In this document: piece by piece, positions 1 through 8,429 of the stretch
How the letters are laid out: every line of letters begins with the position of its first letter
Position numbering within the stretch: position 1 is the stretch's first letter
Assembly: GCA_963991165.1 (NCBI GenBank)
Contig: CAXDOW010000052.1
Coordinates: 1-13,350, forward strand
Source: GCA-2862585 sp963991165
Lineage (GTDB): Bacteria; Bacteroidota; Bacteroidia; Flavobacteriales; UBA7312
Direction: 5' to 3'
DNA length: 13,350 nucleotides
The notes under the pieces: model-generated
Seen by the model: the letters and a program-made list of their open reading frames with translations, nothing else
What the model was told of the DNA's origin: nothing
The model's database searches: none
Program-made: the position numbers and the translations under genes

Positions 1-1547
1 TCGATACATACCACCACTTAAACAAAAAAACCTTCAAAGAGTTCGGTATTGATTTTGATATTTACCACCGCACATCAAGCGCCATTCATCATGAAACCTC
101 TCAAGATTTTTTTACCTCGCTACATGACAAGCACGTTTTTACTGAAAAGATCTCAAGTCAGTTTTTTGATGAAAAACATCAACAATTTCTAGCCGATAGA
201 TACATTATAGGGATGTGTCCCCATTGTGGTTTTGATGCGGCTTATGGCGATCAATGTGAAAAATGTGGCTCGGCACTTAGCCCGTCAGAATTGATAAATC
301 CAAGCTCTAAATTGAGTGGAGAGACGCCTGTTTTGAAAAATACCAACCATTGGTATCTACCCATGCAAAAGCATGAAAAATGGTTGAAAGAATGGATAGA
401 AAAGGGCTTGTTGGATGGAAAGGCACATCACGACCCGTCTCATTGGCGATCTCAAGTTATTGGACAATGTAGGTCGTGGATAGAAGGTGGGCTCAGGGAA
501 AGAGCCATGACGCGTGATTTGGATTGGGGGGTCAAAGTGCCATTAGAAGGGGCTAATGGAAAGGTGCTGTACGTTTGGCTTGATGCCCCAATAGGATATA
601 TTTCGGCAACAAAAGAATGGGCTGAATATAACGACAAAAATTGGAAAGATTATTGGCAAAATGAAACGGAATTAATTCATTTTATTGGAAAAGATAACAT
701 TGTTTTCCATGCCATTATTTTTCCTATTCTACTGAAGACACATGGCGATTTGGCTTTGCCCACAAATGTGGTTGCTAACGAATTTTTGAATTTAGAAGGG
801 CAAAAACTATCAACGTCTAGAAACTGGGCAGTTTGGTTGCACGAATACCTTCAATTTTTTAACGACCAACAAGACACCTTAAGATACACGCTATGCTCCA
901 TAGCACCAGAATCCAAAGATTCTGATTTTTCGTGGACTGACTTCCAACTTAAAAATAATAGTGAATTAGTGGGGGTTTTTGGAAACTTCATAAATCGAGT
1001 TGTTGTACTGACCAACAAGTATTGGGGTGGAAAAGTCCCACTACGACATGCTATGGATGAGTATGATACAAATGTGTTGAACGAAGTTAAAACCTATCCC
1101 AATAAAATAGGCCACTGTATAGAACATTATAAATTCAGAGAGGCTCAAGCCGAACTAATGAATTTAGCCCGATTGGGAAATAAATATTTAGCCGATACCG
1201 AGCCATGGAAGCAAAAAAAAATAGACGAAACTAGAACAGAAACCATTCTCAACATCTCATTGCAAATTGCAAATTATTTGAAGGTGTTGTCACATCCCTT
1301 TATGCCATTTACTTCAGAAAAGTTACAAAAAATACTGAATAACTCCACAACCTTGTGGGATGAAATAACTGAATTGCCATCAGGACACCAAATAGGTCCT
1401 CAAGAACTATTATTTGCCAAAATTGAGGATGCTATCATTGAAAAACAAATTTTAAAGCTTAAAAAACAAATTAAAAATGAACATTTTAAAGATGGCAGCA
1501 ATTTTACCAACACTTTTGCTGTGCAACCTAACAAAGGCTCAATGTGA
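1..1547 (+). CDS. metG: Methionyl-tRNA synthetase, 5'-truncated by the window edge
   Basis: This cytoplasmic enzyme charges tRNA-Met with methionine using ATP. The reading frame is open from base 3, so the gene starts upstream; by family knowledge roughly 100 N-terminal residues, including the HIGH motif, are missing. Seen here: a Cys-x2-Cys pair and a second Cys-x2-Cys pair at bases 216-266, the zinc knuckle of the connective-peptide insertion; the family segments YVWLDAPIGYISATKEW and FIGKDNIVFHAIIFP; and KLSTS at 804-818 in the position of the KMSKS signature. A helical anticodon-binding domain follows. The protein ends soon after that domain, about 25 residues past LLFAKIEDAIIEKQILKL, and lacks the OB-fold tRNA-binding domain (Trbp111/EMAP type) that Bacteroidota MetRS usually carry. 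Its last 71 bases lie inside the start of the next gene in another frame. Identity is certain; whether the short C-terminus is natural is not. Confidence 0.97.
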   Translation, partial: DTYHHLNKKTFKEFGIDFDIYHRTSSAIHHETSQDFFTSLHDKHVFTEKISSQFFDEKHQQFLADRYIIGMCPHCGFDAAYGDQCEKCGSALSPSELINPSSKLSGETPVLKNTNHWYLPMQKHEKWLKEWIEKGLLDGKAHHDPSHWRSQVIGQCRSWIEGGLRERAMTRDLDWGVKVPLEGANGKVLYVWLDAPIGYISATKEWAEYNDKNWKDYWQNETELIHFIGKDNIVFHAIIFPILLKTHGDLALPTNVVANEFLNLEGQKLSTSRNWAVWLHEYLQFFNDQQDTLRYTLCSIAPESKDSDFSWTDFQLKNNSELVGVFGNFINRVVVLTNKYWGGKVPLRHAMDEYDTNVLNEVKTYPNKIGHCIEHYKFREAQAELMNLARLGNKYLADTEPWKQKKIDETRTETILNISLQIANYLKVLSHPFMPFTSEKLQKILNNSTTLWDEITELPSGHQIGPQELLFAKIEDAIIEKQILKLKKQIKNEHFKDGSNFTNTFAVQPNKGSM

Positions 1548-2685
1548 TGGGCGCTACGAAAATGAAATTTTTGTCAATACGGAAAAGACTACTGTAACCT
1601 ATTCAGATGTTTATGATTGGTCGCCTTCAGAAATGGGATTGGATATGGATATTTATCAAGCTGTAGGAGATACCTTTTCAAATAGGCCACTTCTCATTTT
1701 TGCTCACGGCGGCGCCTACGTTGGTGGAGATAAAAATAATTTAGCAATGACAACGCTTTGCAAATCGTTTGCAAAACGGGGCTATGTAACGGCCTCAATC
1801 CGCTACAGATTAACGTCACTTACTAGTTTTGCACTGCCAAATGCAGAAGAAATTTTGATTCAAACAATGATTAACTCTATGTCTGACATGAAGGCGGCTA
1901 TTCGATTTTTTAGAAAAGATTTTGATGAAAATGGAAATAGCTATAAAATCAATCCAAACCTCATTTTTGTGGGTGGATATTCAGCTGGGGCTATCACGGC
2001 CTTACACGTATCATCATTGGACGACGATGAAATTCCACAAGATTTAGTAAGCTATTTTGAAAATGTTGGTGGCATAGATGGAAATAGTGGCAATGAAGGT
2101 TATTCATCGTCTGTTAGTGGAGCTATCATATTAGCGGGAGCGATTAAAGACTTGTCTTTTTTAGATGAAAACGATGTTCCAGTTGTAAGCATTCATGGAA
2201 CAAGCGATATGATTGTAAACTACAATTGTGGCAGTGTTTATCAAAACAATCAATTTCCTGTAATGTGTGGTGCAGGTGAGGTGCATCCTGTTTTAGATGC
2301 GATTAGTATTTATAACGATGTGTTTACCATAAATAACGGAAATCATGATGCTCCAATTTTAAACATGAACCAAACATATATACCATTCATTAGCGATTTT
2401 CTTTTGGAATTGGTATGTAATCAAACCAATGAAGTAGAATTATTTATTGAGCAGACCTTAAACGTGTCGCCTAATCCTACTGATGGGGTCATTACTTTAG
2501 AGCTTCCAGAGGGAGTTGAAAGCGTTAGATTGTATAATCAATTAGGACAATTAGTTTTGAGTTTTGTCACGACTCATTCAAAAAATAGTTTGGATATCAG
2601 TCATCTGCCCAGAGGGATGTATCAACTTGTGGTTTTTTCTCAAAAAAATGATAGATTTATACAAGAAAAGGTCTTTAAGCAATGA
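1477..2685 (+). CDS. Secreted alpha/beta hydrolase (esterase/lipase-like) with T9SS type A sorting domain
   Basis: Predicted secreted serine hydrolase of 402 residues; the substrate is unknown, and carboxylesterase or lipase-like activity is the best guess. Residues 1-21 form a signal peptide (basic n-region, hydrophobic core, cleavage near TKA/Q). The alpha/beta-hydrolase fold shows an oxyanion-hole HGG at 77-79, the nucleophile elbow GYSAG with Ser169, a likely acid at Asp244 (HGTSD) and a likely catalytic His290 (NGNHDAP). From about residue 328 the tail reads LNVSPNPTDGVITLELP, then VRLYNQLGQLV and LPRGMYQLVV, the pattern of the Por_Secre_tail (TIGR04183) type A domain that directs export through the T9SS and is normally removed at the surface. 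The ATG at 1477 is preferred over that at 1492 because it keeps the lysine in the n-region and follows an A-rich leader. The gene begins inside metG, overlapping it by 71 bases, so co-transcription or translational coupling is possible. Catalytic roles are inferred from motif position. Confidence 0.9.
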   Translation: MNILKMAAILPTLLLCNLTKAQCDGRYENEIFVNTEKTTVTYSDVYDWSPSEMGLDMDIYQAVGDTFSNRPLLIFAHGGAYVGGDKNNLAMTTLCKSFAKRGYVTASIRYRLTSLTSFALPNAEEILIQTMINSMSDMKAAIRFFRKDFDENGNSYKINPNLIFVGGYSAGAITALHVSSLDDDEIPQDLVSYFENVGGIDGNSGNEGYSSSVSGAIILAGAIKDLSFLDENDVPVVSIHGTSDMIVNYNCGSVYQNNQFPVMCGAGEVHPVLDAISIYNDVFTINNGNHDAPILNMNQTYIPFISDFLLELVCNQTNEVELFIEQTLNVSPNPTDGVITLELPEGVESVRLYNQLGQLVLSFVTTHSKNSLDISHLPRGMYQLVVFSQKNDRFIQEKVFKQ

Positions 2686-2694
2686 TTGCTTTTT
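2677..2694 (+). terminator. Candidate intrinsic terminator overlapping the hydrolase stop codon
   Basis: AAGCAA (2677-2682) and TTGCTT (2686-2691) are perfect inverted repeats with the TGA stop codon as a three-base loop, and a run of five T (2690-2694) closes the structure. The stem is short and AT-rich, so it may be weak. It would end the metG-hydrolase transcript exactly at the stop codon. Confidence 0.5.
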
Positions 2695-2987
2695 CAAACA
2701 AAAAGAAAAAACACAAGAGTAGCGATGTAAGACACATATACTAATATAGGTTTATAGAAAAGAAATAAGATTCTGGAAAATAGTTGAAAACAGTTAGAAA
2801 GAATCATAGCTTAAGGATTAATTAATTTCGTAAAGTTAATTTTTTTTTGACCGAAAAACAAGTTTTAAATGTAGGCTTAACAATCAGTTGTTTATTTCTT
2901 TTTAGAGAGTAGTTTTTTAAGTAAAAAATGCAATGTTAATTTTTGTATCTTGCGAGGCGAATTTTGAATATTTAAATTTTAGATAAA
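2686..2987. other. AT-rich non-coding spacer ahead of the adhesin gene
   Basis: No credible open reading frame or RNA gene is visible on either strand. The spacer holds the 3' half of the terminator hairpin, a run of nine T at 2840-2848, a partial promoter-like element (TAATTTCG, 2823-2830) and a better-placed one at 2946-2953. It is long enough to carry the adhesin promoter and some upstream regulation, but I recognise no operator or riboswitch. Confidence 0.6.
2946..2953 (+). promoter_or_regulatory. Possible -7 element for the adhesin-sprF operon
   Basis: TATCTTGC resembles the Bacteroidota -7 consensus TAnnTTTG with one T missing and lies about 35 bases before the proposed start codon, which would give a short leader. 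No clear TTG -33 element is found at the usual spacing, so only half of the promoter is supported. Confidence 0.3.
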
Positions 2988-5900
2988 TTGAATTTAAAAG
3001 AAAAGTTTAAAGTCGTAGCTTTTTTTGTTGCTAGTTTTTTTATTTCATTTCAGGCATTTTCTCAGTGCGGATCGTTTTCTGTTGCGGTAGTTCAAGACGA
3101 TATGTGTTCCTCTAATGGAATTATCGAAATTACTCCTGACCCTATTATGGCTCCGCCATTTACGTACGATATTGTCTATCCTAATGGTAATATAAATACT
3201 GGTACTTTTTCAACTAATTCAATTCAGATAGATAGTTTAGCAAGTGGTACTTATGATGTCACGCTCTCTTCAGGTCTAGATAATTGTAATGCATCGGTAT
3301 CAGTTTCTCAATATGCCTTCAGTCCAAATTTTTTCTCCCCAACTCAAAATGGTTACCACATTAGTTGTAATGGGTTGTGCGATGGTGAGTTATCAACTGC
3401 TCCTCAGCCATTTCCATTTGAGACTTATGAGATAAAATTATTTCAAGATTCCGCCAATGGTGCGCTCATTCAAACAGATGAACTGCTCCTAAATACATTT
3501 CCGCCTTCATCTTTTAGTTATGATAGCTTGTGTGCTGGATCTTATGTGATTCAATTCACCTCTCAATCTGGTTGTGTCAGAGAATTTCCTAGAACACTTT
3601 ATGGGCCAGACAGTTTAGAAGTTAATGGCATTGTATCTGACGTATTGTGTAGTTCAGATTCTACAGGTGCTATTGACGTAACAGTAGATGGTGGTGTTGG
3701 TGTAGGTATTAACATTTTTGGCGATTCAATCAACTTTTTACCATATACTTTCGATTGGACTGGCCCACCTTCATTTAGCGATACTAATGAAGATATTTCT
3801 GGAGTTGGTGGAGGTGACTACAATGTGTTAGTGACAGATGCCAATAACTGTACAGTTTCAAGATCCTTTACCATCAATGACTCGGTTCCTGTATTAAGTT
3901 TAGTGGTTGATACATTCCAAAACATCAGCTGTAATGGGGTTACTGATGGTAAAATTTCTGTTAGTGGTACAGGTGGTACAGCACCTTACACTTATGAGTG
4001 GATTTCGGGTGTTTCTGGAAATGACTCTACGATTACCAACTTAGGCCCAAACACTTACGAAGTTGTGTTAACTGACGCCAACGGTTGCACAGACACTTTA
4101 GACTTTGACATTACTGACCCAACCCCTTTGAGCCATAACGATTCAATTACTCATGTGGATTGTTTTGGCGGAAATACGGGTTCTTTTGCTATAGAAATAT
4201 TGGGAGGTACGCCTCCATATGCTCCAATAACGTACTCTCCAAATGTTGGGATTACGAATTCGATTACTGCCAATGGCCTATATGTATCATCACTTGTGAG
4301 TGGGACATATACTTTTACTGCAACGGATGCTAATTCGTGTGTGTACACTGATTCTGTAACAATTAATCAAAATTCAGAAATTATATTATCGTTTCCTGAT
4401 ACTATTTATGAAACTTGTAATGGTTCTAACGGAAGTGCTACAGTTCAAGTTAATGGTGGAATTCCTGGATATACCTACAATTGGTCGAATGGAGATACAA
4501 CCACCGTTTTAGATTCGGTTCAGGGTGGAATTTACTATACCATTGAGGTCATAGATTCTTTAAACTGCTTTAAAAGCGATTCAGTTTTTGTTCCGGTCGT
4601 TGAAAGTGTTCTAATAACATCAGTTGGAGTAACCGATAATACTTGTTCTGGCGATACCTTAGGGAGTTTGTCAATAGAAACCTCTGGAGGATTATTTCCA
4701 CATTTATTCAGTTACACATATTTGGGAAATACAACTACATTATCGTCTAATGATACCACCACTGTTATTAATAACCTAGCCAGTGGAAGTTATTCTTTAG
4801 AAGTAGAAGATTCATCTGGTTGTGTGAACACGTGGAGCCTGCCTATCAATGTGTCAGAAAACTCCACTTTAGATTTTAGCATAGATAGTCTAAGTTCAAG
4901 TAGTATTCTGGCATGTTCGGGAGATAATAATGGTGAGCTATTTTTAGACATTTCAGGAGGAAACCCCTTTCCGGGAAATTACTATTGGCTGTTTGTAAAT
5001 GATCCTAATTTTTCTCAAAATCTTACGGTAGATTCTATTGTAGGGTTGTCAGCAGGAACGTACAATCTCACCGTTCAAGATGCCGATGGATGTACGGCTA
5101 AGCTTAGCTATGAAATTTTAGAACCTACACCACTATCTACCTCTCATGTTATTACGAACACTAGCTGTTTCAACGAAACAGACGGCGAAGCTTTAGTTAT
5201 TATTAGTGGAGGAACCCCAAACTACAGCTTGTCATCCAACACATTTTCTAATTTCACTTCTTTGTCAACCGATACGTTTAGGATAACTGGCTTGTCTGAA
5301 GGTACTTATTTTTATGATGTGCTCGATACCAACGCTTGTGAATTACTTAACAACACCTTCTATATAGGAGAGCCATCACAATTAGAAATTATTGATGTAA
5401 CCTCTTCACTAGAAAGTTGTTTGCTATTTGATGCTACTGCTTCTGTGAGTGTTTCAGGAGGGGTTGGGGGATATTCATACCTGTGGTCCTATGACGACAG
5501 CTTTTCTCAGCCATTAGAGCTTCAAGATGGAACATTAAATCCAACGGTTAACGCTTCCACTGTGCAAAATGTCACACAAGGATTGATTTATATCCACGTT
5601 TGGGATGCAAAATCTTGTTACACCTTAGATAGCATTGTCATATCTAGGTCAAACTCTCCACAGCTCGATTTGTTAGGTACGATTGACAATGTTTGTGATG
5701 GAGATACAGAAGGTCAAATTTCTTTCAATGCCACTGGGGGAACCCCATTTTATGAATATTCAATAGATGGTGGTGTCAATTGGCAGTTCTTAGCAACATT
5801 TGACCATCTTGCTGATGGCGTGTATTCCGCTATTGTTAGGGACTTTTTAGGTTGTACAGATGTGATTTCAAATATTAGTATTAATTCACCTCCGCCCATA

Positions 5901-8423
5901 ACTGTTTCAGTAAGCACGCAAACAGTTAGTTGTCATGGATCTATTGATGGAAGTGCTTCTGTTGTTTCAGTCAATGGAGGAGTTTCTAGCACGGGAGTAT
6001 ATAGTTATAGTTGGCAAAATAGTCAAGGAGTTAATCTATGGCCTGCTAACCTTTCTGGCATAAATCCAACAGTTACTAATCTAACTCCTGGAAGCTATCA
6101 ATTAGAAGTAAAAGATGATAATGGATGTAGTACCATCTATTCTCCTGTCAATATAGGAGAGCCCTTGCCTGTGACTGTCGATCTTTCCGTAATCTCCGAT
6201 TATAATGGTGTAGATATCTCTTGCTTTGGATACTCAGATGCTATGATACAAGCCAATGCAAGTGGAGGAACTGGCCAATATACTTTCGAATGGTATAACT
6301 CTGTAGGTTTAAATTTAACGGACACCACCAATCAACCACCACCGTCATCTGCTTCATTTGACACCTTATCATTTTTACCTCAAGACACCTATTCTGTTAT
6401 TGTTGTAGATGATAATAATTGTCTTGATAGCAATAGTATTGCAGTGACTCATCCCTCGCAAATTGACGTTAATTTCGAAAACATTGTTAACATCCGGTGT
6501 GAAGGCAACAATGATGGGCAAGCGACAGCAATCTATTCTGGAGGTTTAGGATTTGGAAATTACACGGTAAGTTGGACGGATAGTAATAATAACGTTATTT
6601 CTTTAATTGCTCAAGCTACTCAACTAGCGGTTGGTGATTATGTGGCAACTTACACAGACAATAACGGTTGTTCTGGTCATGATACGGTGACTATTAATTA
6701 TTCGGAGTTATTTCAAACTACAAACTCTTTGGATACCACGTCAGTGAGTTGTTTTGGTTCAATTGATGGTAGTTATAATTTTAATGTTACAGGAGGATGG
6801 CAACCTTACACATATGTTTGGAACGACCCACTTGGTCAACAATCGGAAAAGGCTATTGGTCTAGCACCCGGACAATGGTATACCAACATAATAACGGATG
6901 CCAACAATTGTATTTTGATAGACTCGGTCTATGTCACTTCACCAGTTGACGAATTAGAAGTAAGTACTTTTTCAATTGAAGACAACGATTGTTTTGAAAA
7001 TAGTAATGGTTCAATCACTATTGAAGTTGTTGGTGGATCATTTCCATATGATTTCACCTGGACTGGTCCCAACAGTTTTAGTGGATCAAACCAAAACATC
7101 GCAGGCTTAGCTGTTGGTACATATAATGTAGTGGTAATCGATAACAATGGATGTGAAAAAACAGAATCGTACGATGTAGATGGGCCTAACGCGCCTTTAC
7201 AAATTAATTCTGTTATCACTGAAGGTGTAAGTTGTCATGGCTTACAAGACGGTTCGGCCAACCTTATCGGTCAGATTGTTGGTGGTACAAGCCCATACAA
7301 TCAAGACTGGCAAGGTGAAAATCCCAATGTATTATCGGCGGGTAATTATAGTGTCGAAGTGACCGACAACGCCGGTTGTAAAGAGTCTGTAAGTTTTATC
7401 ATTTACGAGCCGTCACCTTTATCAATGACAGTTGATGAAATTGATGAATACTGTGCAGGTCAAGATGCTCAAATTTTAGTTCATGCTATTGGTGGAACAC
7501 CTTTTAATTCGGGTTTTTATCAATATGATATTGGGCAAGCATCCTTGATTTCACCCTTTCATAATTATCAATCCTCCAATGAAAATGAAGCAAATATTGT
7601 TTTAGATTTTCCAGAAAATAATAATGAAGCGGACACTTTATTTTTGTTGACGGTTACCGACCAAAACGGATGTGAGGTTTCGCAAATTGTGGAAGTTCAT
7701 CCGGCTAGATTATTCTACAATAACGAATCCTTGGCTATTTGTTCTGAAGATACCATTGTGATTTCTGGTGATAGGTTTGCTCAATACGATTCTTACTCTT
7801 GGTCTATTTCTACTAATCAGCCGTTCGTTGATAATGGTTCAGACATAGAACTTGTTGTCAATAACTCTATGACTATATACCTGACGGCTTTCGACATATC
7901 TTCGGCATGTTTCTTTACAGATGAGTTGGAAATTATAGAGTTAAAGCCATCCGTTGAATTAGATGAAGATATTGGTATTCTAATGGGAGAGTCTGTCAGT
8001 ATCTCAGTAACAAATGGAGAAGCGCCCTTTTTATGGAGTACAGCAGAAACGACTAATAGTATAGAAGTCAGCCCATTATTAACGACAATATACACGGCTT
8101 ATGCTTTAGACACAGTGACTCAATGTATTGGATACGATTCTGTTAGAGTATTTGTGGGAATGAATGAGGGTTTTTCACCCAACGCTGATGGTTATAACGA
8201 CACATGGAAAATTGATTATTTAAATCAATATGAGTCATTGCAAATTGAAATTTTTAATCGCTGGGGAAATTCTTTATGGAAAAGTGCGTCTCCCAATATT
8301 GTTAATTGGGATGGAAAACACAATGGTAAAGAGTTACCCGTAGGTACCTATTATTATATTATTACCTTTGATGATAGCATGAGTAATGAACCATTAACCG
8401 GTCCGGTAACTATTGTAAGATAA
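2988..8423 (+). CDS. Giant SprB-repeat surface adhesin with T9SS type B (gliding-motility-type) C-terminal domain
   Basis: Predicted 1811-residue cell-surface filament or adhesin, similar in architecture to the gliding adhesin SprB but much shorter than SprB of Flavobacterium johnsoniae. Residues 1-25 are a signal peptide (basic start, phenylalanine-rich core, cleavage at AFS/Q). About 18 SprB-like repeats of roughly 75-95 residues follow, from about residue 30 to 1570. Each typically has a Cys-x-Gly-x2-Asp-Gly start, a GG-T-P-Y turn with a Tyr-x-Trp strand, and an end of the type TDANGC. Residues about 1580-1725 are a different beta-rich, Ig- or PKD-like stretch. Residues about 1727-1811 (GFSPNADGYNDTW, IFNRWGNSLW, NGKELPVGTYYY) match the CHU_C/TIGR04131 domain, the type B sorting signal. 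The start codon is TTG at 2988: an in-frame stop lies at 2973-2975 and the next in-frame ATG is at residue 39, after the signal peptide. The partner gene follows at once. The ligand or surface target is unknown; gliding, adhesion and biofilm roles are all possible. Confidence 0.93.
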   Translation: MNLKEKFKVVAFFVASFFISFQAFSQCGSFSVAVVQDDMCSSNGIIEITPDPIMAPPFTYDIVYPNGNINTGTFSTNSIQIDSLASGTYDVTLSSGLDNCNASVSVSQYAFSPNFFSPTQNGYHISCNGLCDGELSTAPQPFPFETYEIKLFQDSANGALIQTDELLLNTFPPSSFSYDSLCAGSYVIQFTSQSGCVREFPRTLYGPDSLEVNGIVSDVLCSSDSTGAIDVTVDGGVGVGINIFGDSINFLPYTFDWTGPPSFSDTNEDISGVGGGDYNVLVTDANNCTVSRSFTINDSVPVLSLVVDTFQNISCNGVTDGKISVSGTGGTAPYTYEWISGVSGNDSTITNLGPNTYEVVLTDANGCTDTLDFDITDPTPLSHNDSITHVDCFGGNTGSFAIEILGGTPPYAPITYSPNVGITNSITANGLYVSSLVSGTYTFTATDANSCVYTDSVTINQNSEIILSFPDTIYETCNGSNGSATVQVNGGIPGYTYNWSNGDTTTVLDSVQGGIYYTIEVIDSLNCFKSDSVFVPVVESVLITSVGVTDNTCSGDTLGSLSIETSGGLFPHLFSYTYLGNTTTLSSNDTTTVINNLASGSYSLEVEDSSGCVNTWSLPINVSENSTLDFSIDSLSSSSILACSGDNNGELFLDISGGNPFPGNYYWLFVNDPNFSQNLTVDSIVGLSAGTYNLTVQDADGCTAKLSYEILEPTPLSTSHVITNTSCFNETDGEALVIISGGTPNYSLSSNTFSNFTSLSTDTFRITGLSEGTYFYDVLDTNACELLNNTFYIGEPSQLEIIDVTSSLESCLLFDATASVSVSGGVGGYSYLWSYDDSFSQPLELQDGTLNPTVNASTVQNVTQGLIYIHVWDAKSCYTLDSIVISRSNSPQLDLLGTIDNVCDGDTEGQISFNATGGTPFYEYSIDGGVNWQFLATFDHLADGVYSAIVRDFLGCTDVISNISINSPPPITVSVSTQTVSCHGSIDGSASVVSVNGGVSSTGVYSYSWQNSQGVNLWPANLSGINPTVTNLTPGSYQLEVKDDNGCSTIYSPVNIGEPLPVTVDLSVISDYNGVDISCFGYSDAMIQANASGGTGQYTFEWYNSVGLNLTDTTNQPPPSSASFDTLSFLPQDTYSVIVVDDNNCLDSNSIAVTHPSQIDVNFENIVNIRCEGNNDGQATAIYSGGLGFGNYTVSWTDSNNNVISLIAQATQLAVGDYVATYTDNNGCSGHDTVTINYSELFQTTNSLDTTSVSCFGSIDGSYNFNVTGGWQPYTYVWNDPLGQQSEKAIGLAPGQWYTNIITDANNCILIDSVYVTSPVDELEVSTFSIEDNDCFENSNGSITIEVVGGSFPYDFTWTGPNSFSGSNQNIAGLAVGTYNVVVIDNNGCEKTESYDVDGPNAPLQINSVITEGVSCHGLQDGSANLIGQIVGGTSPYNQDWQGENPNVLSAGNYSVEVTDNAGCKESVSFIIYEPSPLSMTVDEIDEYCAGQDAQILVHAIGGTPFNSGFYQYDIGQASLISPFHNYQSSNENEANIVLDFPENNNEADTLFLLTVTDQNGCEVSQIVEVHPARLFYNNESLAICSEDTIVISGDRFAQYDSYSWSISTNQPFVDNGSDIELVVNNSMTIYLTAFDISSACFFTDELEIIELKPSVELDEDIGILMGESVSISVTNGEAPFLWSTAETTNSIEVSPLLTTIYTAYALDTVTQCIGYDSVRVFVGMNEGFSPNADGYNDTWKIDYLNQYESLQIEIFNRWGNSLWKSASPNIVNWDGKHNGKELPVGTYYYIITFDDSMSNEPLTGPVTIVR
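3090..7690 (+). repeat. Tandem array of about 18 diverged SprB-type protein repeats
   Basis: The repeats are seen in the translation as recurring starts such as ISCNGVTDG, VDCFGGNTG, NTCSGDTLG, VSCFGSIDG and VSCHGLQDG, each followed by a GG turn and then a DxxGC end. Most units have two cysteines, suggesting one disulfide per unit in the oxidising envelope (inference). At DNA level the units are clearly diverged, so the array is old or was shuffled long ago. One unit near bases 5419-5650 lacks the Gly-x2-Asp-Gly element after its first cysteine. Confidence 0.85.
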
Positions 8424-8429
8424 TTGGGG

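Noticed and set aside
804..818. KLSTS instead of the textbook KMSKS in MetRS
   Set aside because: Bacteroidota MetRS, as far as I know, carry KLSTS/KISTS-type variants here, and the surrounding residues are well conserved, so this is not a sign of a dead enzyme.
2840..2848. Run of nine T upstream of the adhesin as a possible phase-variation tract
   Set aside because: It lies about 140 bases before the start codon and outside the likely promoter core, and such runs are expected in AT-rich spacers.
6929..7219. Open frames on the opposite strand inside the adhesin (also 4151-4348 and 7817-8095)
   Set aside because: They are antisense shadows of a well-supported gene, with no recognisable domain and no separate promoter.
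3090..7690. Repeat array considered as a CRISPR or DNA tandem repeat
   Set aside because: The repetition is at protein level only, in one continuous reading frame, with no constant DNA repeat or spacer spacing.
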